64,000 nucleotides of DNA, taken from contig NZ_BAABRO010000007.1 of NCBI RefSeq assembly GCF_039545035.1, positions 266,748 through 330,747 on the forward strand, written 5' to 3'. A program made the translations under genes and the position numbers. Origin of the DNA: Novipirellula caenicola (GTDB lineage Bacteria > Planctomycetota > Planctomycetia > Pirellulales > Pirellulaceae). Below the pieces are notes generated by a model. The model did not search any database. It had not been told where the DNA came from and saw only the letters and a program-made list of their open reading frames with translations. Of this stretch, positions 17,152 to 24,982 are shown one piece after another. Each line of letters starts with the position of its first letter. Position 1 is the stretch's first letter.

Positions 17152-18780
17152 TTATTTGCCATGGGAGGGATTCAAAGCGGCCTTTTTGTGTTCAAGTTCC
17201 ATCAAAACCTTGGCGGGAAAGACGACGCTGTTAAGCCAGAAGTTCATCTTCGGATAGGGAGTGAAGAAGGTGGGATAGTCGCCGTCGTGAACTTGTTGTA
17301 CCGCGGGGAAGGTGTTGGCCAGCGATTCTGCCTTTAGTCGATACATCGTATCGCCAGTCGATTCGTAGGCCTGCCAGTAAGTTGCGATCATCACGGCCGC
17401 CGACCGCCCCACCGGATTCCAGAATACGTACTGTTCCTGGACCGAAGGCGTGATCCAATTTGCAGACGAAAAACCTGGGTTTTTGCGTTCACGTGGAAGA
17501 GGCTTTTCCCAGATCACAAACTGATCTTCGGCAAAACGGATCAACTCTTCAGCGAGTTCCTGATTTTCCTTGTTTCGCAGCAGATACATTGCCAACTCAC
17601 AGGCTTGCTCGCGACTTTGATTGACGTATGGAGCGCGTGGGACGATGTCTTCAAACTGGCCCTGCCAATTAAAACTCTTGACCGGGTTCTCCATGATGTA
17701 ATGTAACGCCCGTTGTTTGACTTCCTCGAGTCCTTCGACTTGATAGTCGCGTTGGAGACGATCGATGTAGTTGACCACGGCGGTGGGAATTGAAATCAGT
17801 TCGCTGACCGATTCTCCGTCTTTGAACCGAACCAGCAGCGGCCACGTCCCTTGTTCATTTTGAGTCGTCCGATAAGTCTCGGCGATCTGAGTGGCGGCGG
17901 CCAAGTATTTGTCTTCACCGGTCAGTTCGTAGACCTCCAGGAATGCATTGCCTGCGTCGACTCCCATCGTCGTCAGATGATTGGCCAGCCGCATGTGCTT
18001 TTTCTTGACCTTCTTGATGTGAGGCCCGTGGTAGGTGGGGACATGATGCTGCCACTTGCTGCCCTCGGGGAAACGAATCTGCAGCATGTAGTCGGCTATC
18101 ACGCGTGCGAGTTCCGTCGAACGCCGTGCCTCTTCGCTGCCTGCGGTCAAGCGAGCTTGGGTGACCGCACCGATCAGCAGGGCGCCGTGTATCTTTGACG
18201 GATACTGGTACAAGACGTATTGGGGATCCGATTCGCGATGGAGGAGCCAGTAGTTGACGTAATCCTTGTGCAGCAGTTTTCGTAATGCCAACGACGCACT
18301 CTTATCAAGCGCTAGTACCGGGGGCTCGTGATAGGGACCATTAAATGGAGCCGCACGATAGGCTGACCGCGTTCCTGCGATCCCCAGCTTCGTACCGTCC
18401 TTTGCAATGCCCGTCACGGTCAATGTGAACTCGCCAACGGGAACCTGAGTCCAAATGGGGCCGAGATCGGCAAACGGCTCTGCCGCATCAAAGTGTAACG
18501 GAGTCCTCACCGCATCGGACGTGAGCTCGAAACGGTAGTGGGTAGCGTTGGGGACGCGTTTGAAATCAAAGGCTGGGGCGTAGATAAACCGCTTCGCATG
18601 CTCGTTCCAAAATGGAACTTGACCAGGAATCCCTTTGCGAACTGGGTTAGCGGATGCTTCCCAGGCGACGCGGCCGGCGGCCGTTAGCGTGGACGGATGC
18701 GTTTGCCCATTGGATCCTGGTGAGAGGGTTACCAGCAGGGCAAGCGAAACCAGGAAACGAGGAGGGACTAACGAATGCAT
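17152..18780 (-). CDS. Secreted alpha/alpha-barrel-like protein of unknown function
   Basis: A 542-residue protein. The start is ATG 18780, directly before a signal peptide (MHSLVPPRFLVSLALLV). An N-terminal beta-rich part (about residues 35-150, with YRFELTSD and GEFTLTVTGIAKDG) looks like a fibronectin-type or Ig-like module. The rest is helical, with repeated patterns such as GNAFLEVYELTGEDKYLAAA and NQSREQACELAMYLLRNKE, typical of six-hairpin glycosidase or polysaccharide-lyase barrels. A carbohydrate-active role is inferred from fold resemblance and from the neighbouring lectin-fold gene only. No catalytic residues can be named. Confidence 0.6.
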   Translation of the reverse strand: MHSLVPPRFLVSLALLVTLSPGSNGQTHPSTLTAAGRVAWEASANPVRKGIPGQVPFWNEHAKRFIYAPAFDFKRVPNATHYRFELTSDAVRTPLHFDAAEPFADLGPIWTQVPVGEFTLTVTGIAKDGTKLGIAGTRSAYRAAPFNGPYHEPPVLALDKSASLALRKLLHKDYVNYWLLHRESDPQYVLYQYPSKIHGALLIGAVTQARLTAGSEEARRSTELARVIADYMLQIRFPEGSKWQHHVPTYHGPHIKKVKKKHMRLANHLTTMGVDAGNAFLEVYELTGEDKYLAAATQIAETYRTTQNEQGTWPLLVRFKDGESVSELISIPTAVVNYIDRLQRDYQVEGLEEVKQRALHYIMENPVKSFNWQGQFEDIVPRAPYVNQSREQACELAMYLLRNKENQELAEELIRFAEDQFVIWEKPLPRERKNPGFSSANWITPSVQEQYVFWNPVGRSAAVMIATYWQAYESTGDTMYRLKAESLANTFPAVQQVHDGDYPTFFTPYPKMNFWLNSVVFPAKVLMELEHKKAALNPSHGK

Positions 18781-18987
18781 GGCAAACACCTGCAGCAGAG
18801 GGGGATTCGGCCGATCCATGATTTTGCCGCATTGCAAACACGTGATCGATTGCGGTGGGATGGGGATGGCGAGCCGGTAAGGTCGAAGGGGAGACGTCAG
18901 CTTATCAAGCTCGAAGAGAGGCGTCCAATTTTAAGCCTCGCGAGACCGCCGCAGGGTATTTGCAGTCAGCCCTGCTAGAGTGGTGTG

Positions 18988-19315
18988 AAGCATTTCGTAG
19001 CGGAACTCGTCAAGAGTTTCGGGGGGCATACACGATGGAACGAAAGTCTTGACGGCTTGTTGCTTTAATCCATACGCAAATTGTAACATTGAGCCGTGGG
19101 TCGTAAGGCACCGGTTCGTGCGTGAGACCCGGCCGCTGACGCGTCGCGGCTCATAAAACAACAAGCCGTTGACGGCTTGTTGATTCAGTGAAGTTTCCTG
19201 CGGCAACGGGTGTATGATGGACTTCCTAGTCCGTCAATGGTGGATTCGACGGACTAGGAAGTCCATTGTACGACTAAAGCAACAAGCCGTTGACGAATTC
19301 CGCTACGAAATGCTT
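18988..19315. repeat. Family-A element with complete terminal inverted repeats and a variant inner module
   Basis: The ends are AAGCATTTCGTAGCGGAACT (start of left arm, 18988-19013) and its near-perfect inverse at 19290-19315, a 26-bp terminal inverted repeat with one mismatch. Inside are two modules: an unusual one containing GAGCCGTGGGTCGTAAGGCA and a standard core palindrome in the opposite orientation to most copies. No coding capacity. This is the clearest full-length member in the window and looks like a non-autonomous (MITE-like) element. Confidence 0.8.
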
Positions 19316-19363
19316 TGACAGCGTTACTTGCTAGAGTGGTGTGAAGCGTTTAGAGACAGCAAT

Positions 19364-19472
19364 TTGCGGCATTTGCGTTTCGTGGCTATGCTCGCCAGAG
19401 CGTGGATGGTTGCCAGCCAATACGATTCACCACCTTCTGGCGAAGGTAGCTACGAGAAAATTCTTCACAGCG
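19364..19472. repeat. Family-B inverted-repeat element
   Basis: A roughly 100-base element with GTGGCTATGCTCGCCAGAGC on the left and an inverted-repeat right end (CTTCTGGCGAAGGTAGCTAC). It is preceded by TGCTAGAGTGGTGTGAAG, which also lies immediately before the family-A element at 18973-18990. It ends about 40 bases before the AlkB-like gene. Confidence 0.75.
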
Positions 19473-19508
19473 TAACCTGCGGGTGTCAAGTTGGTCTAAA
19501 GGATTGCA

Positions 19509-20078
19509 ATGGAAACGATCGAATTAGCCGACGGCGGGACGCTGATGTACGAGCACGCCTTTATTCCGCCAAGCGTGGCAGATCGCTATTTTGTCGCCTT
19601 GCGTGATGAATGTGTTTGGGAGCAAAAGCCCGCACTTTTCGGACACATGCAGCCTCGTTTGACCGCCTCTTACGGCGAAGCCGGAATCGTGTATCGTTAC
19701 TCAGGTCTGGATAATGTGGCGCTGCCGTGGACCGACACGATGCTCGAGATCAAACAGCAGCTCGAAGCGGTTCAGGGCAAGTACAATTATTGTCTGCTGA
19801 ATCGCTATCGCGACGGCGCTGACAGCATGGGGTGGCATGCCGATGACGAGCCAGAGATGGGTGACGTGATCGGATCGATCTCGTTCGGGGCGACGCGAAC
19901 ATTTCGGATCCGGCACAATCAGAGCAAAGAAACGATGTCCTTTCCCGCCGGGCATGGCACGTTAATCATCATGGCCGGCGCGATGCAGCAGTTTTGGAAA
20001 CACCATATTCCCAAAACTGCGGTGAAAGTCGGCGAGCGAATCAACATGACGTTCCGTCACATCAAAACGAATCATTGA
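19509..20078 (+). CDS. AlkB-like 2-oxoglutarate/Fe(II)-dependent dioxygenase
   Basis: A 189-residue cytosolic enzyme expected to remove alkyl groups from DNA or RNA bases by oxidative demethylation. The iron-binding facial triad is visible as HAD in GWHADDE near residue 110 and His in QQFWKHHIPK near residue 165. The 2-oxoglutarate-binding RxxxxxR is RINMTFR near the C-terminus. The nucleotide-recognition-lid segment NYCLLNRYRDGADSMGWH matches the ALKBH2-like subgroup. It ends 23 bases before the thioesterase start, so the two probably form an operon. Confidence 0.92.
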   Translation: METIELADGGTLMYEHAFIPPSVADRYFVALRDECVWEQKPALFGHMQPRLTASYGEAGIVYRYSGLDNVALPWTDTMLEIKQQLEAVQGKYNYCLLNRYRDGADSMGWHADDEPEMGDVIGSISFGATRTFRIRHNQSKETMSFPAGHGTLIIMAGAMQQFWKHHIPKTAVKVGERINMTFRHIKTNH

Positions 20079-20101
20079 CCGAAACGAAAAAGGAACCTCG
20101 A

Positions 20102-20509
20102 GTGGCAAACCCTCCCTCGGACGAACGATACTTGGCGCTTAAAGCGGTCATGATGCCTCGTGACACCAACCCACACGGCACCATCTTTGGGGGCGTGATC
20201 CTCAGCTACATCGATCAAGCGGGTGCAGTCGGTGCCTACCACGAAATTCGCCAATGGGGGACCGATCGAAAACCGATGGTGACGGTCGGAATGAAAAGCG
20301 TCGAGTTTCATCGACCCGTGTTTGTTGGCGATGTGCTCAGCTTTTGGACTCACTTGGTTCGCGAAGGCAAAACGTCGATCACAATCCATGTCGAAGTGCA
20401 AGCCGAACGCGAAGGCCAGCTCGAGAAATTGACCGAGGCCGAGGTCACTTACGTGGCGATCGAATCGGCGGGCGAGCAGCGACGACCGGTGCGGATTCGA
20501 GATAAGTAG
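20102..20509 (+). CDS. Hotdog-fold acyl-CoA thioesterase
   Basis: A 135-residue protein. The start is chosen as GTG 20102 because AAAAAGGA ends eight bases before it; TTG at 20075, overlapping the alkB-like stop codon, is the alternative. The motif NPHGTIFGGVILSYIDQAGA is the signature of YciA/BACH-type thioesterases that hydrolyse acyl-CoA to free acid and CoA, probably as a hexamer in the cytosol. It likely shares a transcript with the AlkB-like gene, though no functional link is obvious. Confidence 0.88.
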   Translation: MANPPSDERYLALKAVMMPRDTNPHGTIFGGVILSYIDQAGAVGAYHEIRQWGTDRKPMVTVGMKSVEFHRPVFVGDVLSFWTHLVREGKTSITIHVEVQAEREGQLEKLTEAEVTYVAIESAGEQRRPVRIRDK

Positions 20510-20538
20510 TCCGTTAAATCCCTATGGAAACAAAAAAA

Positions 20539-20570
20539 GCGAAGGCGGATTCGATCGAACCCGCCTTCGC
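20539..20570 (-). terminator. Intrinsic terminator of the YXWGXW gene
   Basis: A 10-bp perfect stem GCGAAGGCGG/CCGCCTTCGC with a 12-base loop is followed on the minus strand by seven T. It lies 25 bases past the stop codon of the minus-strand gene. On the plus strand it is followed by CTGTCATTTT and may also end the thioesterase transcript. Confidence 0.9.
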
Positions 20571-20594
20571 CTGTCATTTTGCTAATCGAGATGC

Positions 20595-23105
20595 TTAGCC
20601 GCCGATCACGCCGTTAAGCACATCCTGAACCGCGTTTCCGCCGCCGGTCGCTCCTTGCGTGGCGTTATTGATGCCCTGTTGGATCGCAGGTGCAGCCGAT
20701 TCGGTAGCATTGCGAAGGGCTCGTCCTGGATTCGCGTTGCCGCCACGATTGGGCAGAAGATTGCCGGGTGCGTTGCCTGGAATATTGCCCGGCACATTGC
20801 CCCTTAGGTTGCCAGGTAGATTGCCCGGCACGTTATTGGGCGTGTTACCCCGTAGGTTGCCAGGCACGTTGTTTGGCCCGTTGTTTGGCACGTTGCCCGG
20901 TACGTTGCCCGGCACGTTGTTGGGGCGATTGCCACGCGAGTTATCCAGGCGTGGTCGTTCCGGAATCGCGCGGTCGGTACTGCGACGAAGTTGCGAAGGC
21001 CAATTCTCAGGCCGCTGGGGACGCAGGGCCTCGAGTCGTTCAGTTTGACGAGTTGCCTCGTCACTTCGACGTCGCAGTTCATCGCGAACACGATCACCTG
21101 CGCCGGTGCCATCGGTGGCGCGATCCATCCGCTCACGAATCGATTCGGCTGTGTCGCGAGCTTCGCGGTTCGCGGCATCGCGACCTTGTTCGATGCGGTC
21201 ACGCGTGGGTTCACTCATCTCACCAGCTCCTTCGATGTTATCGCGAGCTCCTTCGGCTCGGTCACGGGCTCCTTCGACTCGGTCACGGGCCCCTTCGACT
21301 CGGTCACGGGCACGCTCACTCATCTCACGGGCTGCTTCGGCAGTGTCACGTGTCCGTCCATTCGTTTCGCGGGCTGCTTCGGCAGTATCACGTGCCCCTT
21401 CGACTCGGTCGCGAACGCCTTCGGCAGTGTTCCGTGCCTGCTCAGCAGCATCACGAGTCTGTCCAGCAGCATCACGGGCCTGTTCGGAAGCGTTGCGGGC
21501 TCGATCTTGTGCAGTGTTCGCTGCATTGTTTGCCGTCTCGCGAGCGCGATCCATGGCTGTGTTGCCTTGTTGGTTCCGCTCTGCGTCATTTTGCTGTGAT
21601 GGGGTGTCGGAGTTCCCACCGCCGAGCAAGTCATTTGCGGCGTTACTGAGGTCCGAGGCGGCCGAGGACTCGTCGCGATCGCGGCCTGGCAGTCGCAAGC
21701 TTCCACGGGCATCCGCATTCGCTTGGGCATTGGCGTTGCTATTGTTGCCGTCGACGTTTGCGTCGGTATTGACCGAAGCATCCGCATTGGCAGAGGAGCC
21801 TTCGAGATTCAGACGGTCACGGCTGAGTTCTCGTAGCGGGTCAAGCGACTGACGAATACGGTCAATCTCGTTGTTATCGATTCGTCGCAGATTCAGATCC
21901 GAATTTTGGTTATTCGCCAGAACGTCGAGCGATTCGCCGAGCGAGGTCAGACGCAGTACAGTGGAATCGATCTCCGTATTTTGATTCGATCGCAGGAAAT
22001 TGCGTTGATCGGCAATCGTGCGTGCAGGGCGATAGCGATCGTTTCTAGCAAATACCTGGTATTGGTTGGTGATCCAGCCCAACAGGTTGTTGCTGCCACC
22101 ACGTCCGTTGCGGTTGTGGAAACTGGCATAAAACGGATCGTAGTACTGGTAGCCTTGGTAGCGTGTTGCCCATGGGTAATAGTTGTTCGAATATCGCGAT
22201 CCGTAGTAGTCACCAAAGTAGTAATGGCGGTGACTTGGGCGGACGAACAGATGGACGAACAAGCCAACGCTCGTATCGATCGTGTAGCGTGGTCGATACG
22301 AATAGCCTGCGTTTCGGTAGACCGGTTGCGAGTAGTAGACCGGAGTAAACAAGACGCCGCGATGGGCAACATCATGGTCCCAGTAACCGGCTTGGTAAAC
22401 GCATCCGCGTGGCGTCCAAACGTATTGTGCGGGGACCCAGACCCAGTCGGCATGGGCTGCGGACCAGAATCCTGGTTGCCACTGGTAGTCGTTGTTTTCG
22501 TAGACCCAGTTGCCTGGGACGTAGAAGTGGTCTTCGCCGGGTGCGGGAGACGAAGGGCCTTGTTCGAGCGATTTAGGAGGTTCGGGCAAGTACTGGACTT
22601 CCGACACATCGTTGCTGGTCCAGAACCCTCCGATGTAACGGTATCCATCGTTCGCGCGGTCCCAATAACCAGGAACCCATTGTTGACCAGGCGGCAGGTC
22701 ACGCCACACGCCACTGACCCAAATGAAATCTTCGCGTTCGTCGTCCCAAGACCAATAACCTGGGATCCAGGTCACATTTTTACCATCCGGCCGATACTCT
22801 GGCGGCATTTCGTCGATCGGTTCGGGTGGTTGCTGTTGCACCACTGGACTCGGTTCCGGGTTCGCGTCGTACGGTTCGGCGAAGGCTTCGTGCAAAGGGC
22901 CACGTGTCAAATATTCGACGCCTTCGGCTTGGTCGTCCAATGAACGATCCGACGTTTGTTCGTTCGTGGTTGAACGATTGTCAATCACTTCAGAACGTGG
23001 ATTGGGGGGCTGCGAAAACGCTGTATTGGCCATCGCAAGCGGAACGATCAAACCCGTTGCCGACGCCGTGATCCGCCAATAGCGGCTCAGTTTTGTGTAT
23101 CTCAT
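20595..23105 (-). CDS. YXWGXW-repeat secreted protein with long coil-like and PGN-type repeats
   Basis: An 836-residue protein of unknown function, typical of planctomycetes. After a signal peptide come about 300 residues of Trp/Tyr-rich repeats (TWIPGYWSWDDE, QWVPGYWDRANDGYRY, YQWQPGFWSAAHADWVWVP) ascribed to the YXWGXW family. A Tyr/Arg/His-rich stretch follows, then an Asn/Ala-rich linker. Residues about 520-690 form a helical, highly charged repeat with units such as AEGARDRVEGARDTAEAAR, resembling LEA-type or coiled-coil proteins. The last 130 residues are built on PGN/PNN units (NVPGNVPGNVPNNGPNN) and then Gly/Ala-rich. The strong codon regularity leaves long open frames on the opposite strand. 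A cell-surface structural role is inferred. Confidence 0.85.
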   Translation of the reverse strand: MRYTKLSRYWRITASATGLIVPLAMANTAFSQPPNPRSEVIDNRSTTNEQTSDRSLDDQAEGVEYLTRGPLHEAFAEPYDANPEPSPVVQQQPPEPIDEMPPEYRPDGKNVTWIPGYWSWDDEREDFIWVSGVWRDLPPGQQWVPGYWDRANDGYRYIGGFWTSNDVSEVQYLPEPPKSLEQGPSSPAPGEDHFYVPGNWVYENNDYQWQPGFWSAAHADWVWVPAQYVWTPRGCVYQAGYWDHDVAHRGVLFTPVYYSQPVYRNAGYSYRPRYTIDTSVGLFVHLFVRPSHRHYYFGDYYGSRYSNNYYPWATRYQGYQYYDPFYASFHNRNGRGGSNNLLGWITNQYQVFARNDRYRPARTIADQRNFLRSNQNTEIDSTVLRLTSLGESLDVLANNQNSDLNLRRIDNNEIDRIRQSLDPLRELSRDRLNLEGSSANADASVNTDANVDGNNSNANAQANADARGSLRLPGRDRDESSAASDLSNAANDLLGGGNSDTPSQQNDAERNQQGNTAMDRARETANNAANTAQDRARNASEQARDAAGQTRDAAEQARNTAEGVRDRVEGARDTAEAARETNGRTRDTAEAAREMSERARDRVEGARDRVEGARDRAEGARDNIEGAGEMSEPTRDRIEQGRDAANREARDTAESIRERMDRATDGTGAGDRVRDELRRRSDEATRQTERLEALRPQRPENWPSQLRRSTDRAIPERPRLDNSRGNRPNNVPGNVPGNVPNNGPNNVPGNLRGNTPNNVPGNLPGNLRGNVPGNIPGNAPGNLLPNRGGNANPGRALRNATESAAPAIQQGINNATQGATGGGNAVQDVLNGVIGG

Positions 23106-23452
23106 GCTGCATCCGTCACTGTTTTAGAGAGGGGGAATTGGGTCCGCCATTACAAGTTGCAAAACCCAGTCATCATGGGCGGATTTACGATGCAAAGCCT
23201 GTGCCCGCGCGGGGGCAGGCAATCTGTTGGCATGCAATGAATGCATTTAGAAACGGACGTGCTCACGCCCAACGTCACCAGCGGTGCAAAACAACCCCTG
23301 ACGTAGTGGATCTTGCTAAAGATCCCACCCACGACTGGAAGCACGCGATATCATTTTCTCGTGGCTACGTTCGCCAGAAGGTGGTGATTCGTGTTGACCG
23401 GCAACCGTCCACGCTCTGGTGAGCGTAGCTGCTAATAACCCTCGCCACACCG
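23106..23452. repeat. Gap holding a reversed family-B element and a GGATCTT palindrome
   Basis: No gene is seen. A family-B element in reverse orientation spans about 23346-23435. The palindromic sequence GTAGTGGATCTTGCTAAAGA (23303 onward, arms GGATCTT/AAGATCC) recurs at 63668-63691. These lie between the promoter side of the YXWGXW gene and the end of the decarboxylase gene. Confidence 0.7.
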
Positions 23453-24982
23453 CTACAAGACGGACGTTTGCTCAGCGTCGATTTTGTCCAGCATCCATGG
23501 CGTTTGCGAACGCGAGTCGTAGACAAGGTTTTTGGCAAGCGGAAATTGATGCGAACGACTTTCTAGAAAGTGCATCAAATAGCCGGCTGTGTTAGGGAAC
23601 GCGACCAAGTCGCCTCGACGGATTCCCGCGGGGAATCGCAGTTTACGCAAGCAAATCAGCTCGGACTCGGTACAGTAGGCGCCGACCAAAAAGCCTTCCA
23701 TCGGCTCGGTTTTGTGCTCATTGGGGCGACCGTCTTCCGAATAGTCGGTCTGGGGAATCACGATCGGGTCGACTAAAAAATCATCGCTGCTGGTTCGGCA
23801 CTGAGTCCGGTTCATCGACAATCCGATCAACCAATCACCCTCCGCATTTTGTTTGCGAAACTCAACTCGGGCAATCGTCATCCCACAGCCATCCAAGATG
23901 CTGCGTCCTGGTTCGCAGCGAAGTTGCAGGTTGTGGTCACGGACTTGGTCCGCAACCGTGCTGTCGGCAACCGGCGAATCCAAAATCTGGGCCAACCAAG
24001 CGGAACGCGTGGGCGTTTGGTAGTAGGGATAGCTGTTCGGTTGACCAACGATCTTGTCATCCACCGCCATCAAACCGAGGCCATGCCCTCGATAGGTCAA
24101 CGGCGGTCGCTGCTGCAGTAACCCGCGACGATGCTCGTTCCAAAATGTTTCCCACTGCTCGCCGCTGGACAGGTAGCTGATCGGAAACCCACCACCGATG
24201 TCGAGGAATTCAATTGGATGCCCCTGTTGCCTTAACGGTGGCACGACCGCCAATGACTGAGCGATCGCGGAGACGCGTTGCTGTCCGCAATAACCGTCAA
24301 GATGGAAATGCAAACCGGTGACGCGAGCATGGTCGGCCGCGATTCCTTTGGCAAACGACTCGCAGTGCTCGATGTCGACACCAAACCGCGAGTGCAATTT
24401 GTTGCCACCATGAATAAATCCGCTCAACCGAATCGCAACGAAAGCAGGTTTCGCTAGCTTCTTGGCGGTGTGGGTGATCAACGACAACTCGTCGTCGTTG
24501 TCGATCGTCAGTGTGATTTCATTGCGAACGCAAACCTCGACTAGGTTCGCGTTCTTTATTGCCGCAGTGCAGATGATGTCGTTTGAGGTGATACCGGATT
24601 GGAGTGTTTGCTCAAGCTCATTCAGACTGGCGACGTCAATTCCTGAGCCCGCCAGCGGTGCGGCGTTGACGAACGTCAAGCACTTGTTCGCTTTGCGGGC
24701 AAAGAAAACGCGGAAGTCCAACGATCGTGCCTCCGCGACTGCATTCAGTTCTCGAACGTTGCCCAGCATCGGGTCTGCAGTCACCACGTTTAGCGGCGAT
24801 CCATATTGCTGCAGCAGCGATCCCAACGCGGGATCATGCAGCAGCGAATTCATCCACGGTTCGCGTCGAGCGGTCAACGGTGTGACCCCGACACAGCCGC
24901 GATCAAGTGAACCGGATGACGGTAGTTGTCGTCGGACGTCAGCACTCAAATCGACGGTCGTTCCATTTGGCGACCCCGTCAT
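23453..24982 (-). CDS. Fold-type III PLP-dependent decarboxylase (Y4yA/SbnH-like)
   Basis: A 509-residue cytosolic enzyme of the ornithine/diaminopimelate decarboxylase fold. The start ATG 24982 shares its A with the TGA of the upstream FAD gene. The PLP lysine is in VFFARKANK near residue 78. A Gly-rich phosphate-binding segment FLDIGGGFPISY and EPGRSILDGCGM follow. GAYCTESELI near the C-terminus carries the active-site Cys region (CxSx in relatives). Relatives decarboxylate amino acids or amino-acid conjugates; SbnH decarboxylates a citryl-diaminopropionate intermediate in staphyloferrin B assembly. It is the last gene of a three-gene operon with an SbnA-like synthase. The exact substrate is unknown. 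Confidence 0.85.
   Translation of the reverse strand: MTGSPNGTTVDLSADVRRQLPSSGSLDRGCVGVTPLTARREPWMNSLLHDPALGSLLQQYGSPLNVVTADPMLGNVRELNAVAEARSLDFRVFFARKANKCLTFVNAAPLAGSGIDVASLNELEQTLQSGITSNDIICTAAIKNANLVEVCVRNEITLTIDNDDELSLITHTAKKLAKPAFVAIRLSGFIHGGNKLHSRFGVDIEHCESFAKGIAADHARVTGLHFHLDGYCGQQRVSAIAQSLAVVPPLRQQGHPIEFLDIGGGFPISYLSSGEQWETFWNEHRRGLLQQRPPLTYRGHGLGLMAVDDKIVGQPNSYPYYQTPTRSAWLAQILDSPVADSTVADQVRDHNLQLRCEPGRSILDGCGMTIARVEFRKQNAEGDWLIGLSMNRTQCRTSSDDFLVDPIVIPQTDYSEDGRPNEHKTEPMEGFLVGAYCTESELICLRKLRFPAGIRRGDLVAFPNTAGYLMHFLESRSHQFPLAKNLVYDSRSQTPWMLDKIDAEQTSVL

Noticed and set aside
20768..21852. Plus-strand frames of 200-290 codons opposite the YXWGXW gene
   Set aside because: They mirror the low-complexity repeats of the minus-strand gene, are Arg/Ser/Cys-rich, and lack a start context; the minus-strand product has a signal peptide and known repeats.
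21906..22943. 345-codon plus-strand frame opposite the Trp/Tyr-rich region
   Set aside because: Antisense to a well-supported gene, and the translation shows no domain or conserved pattern.
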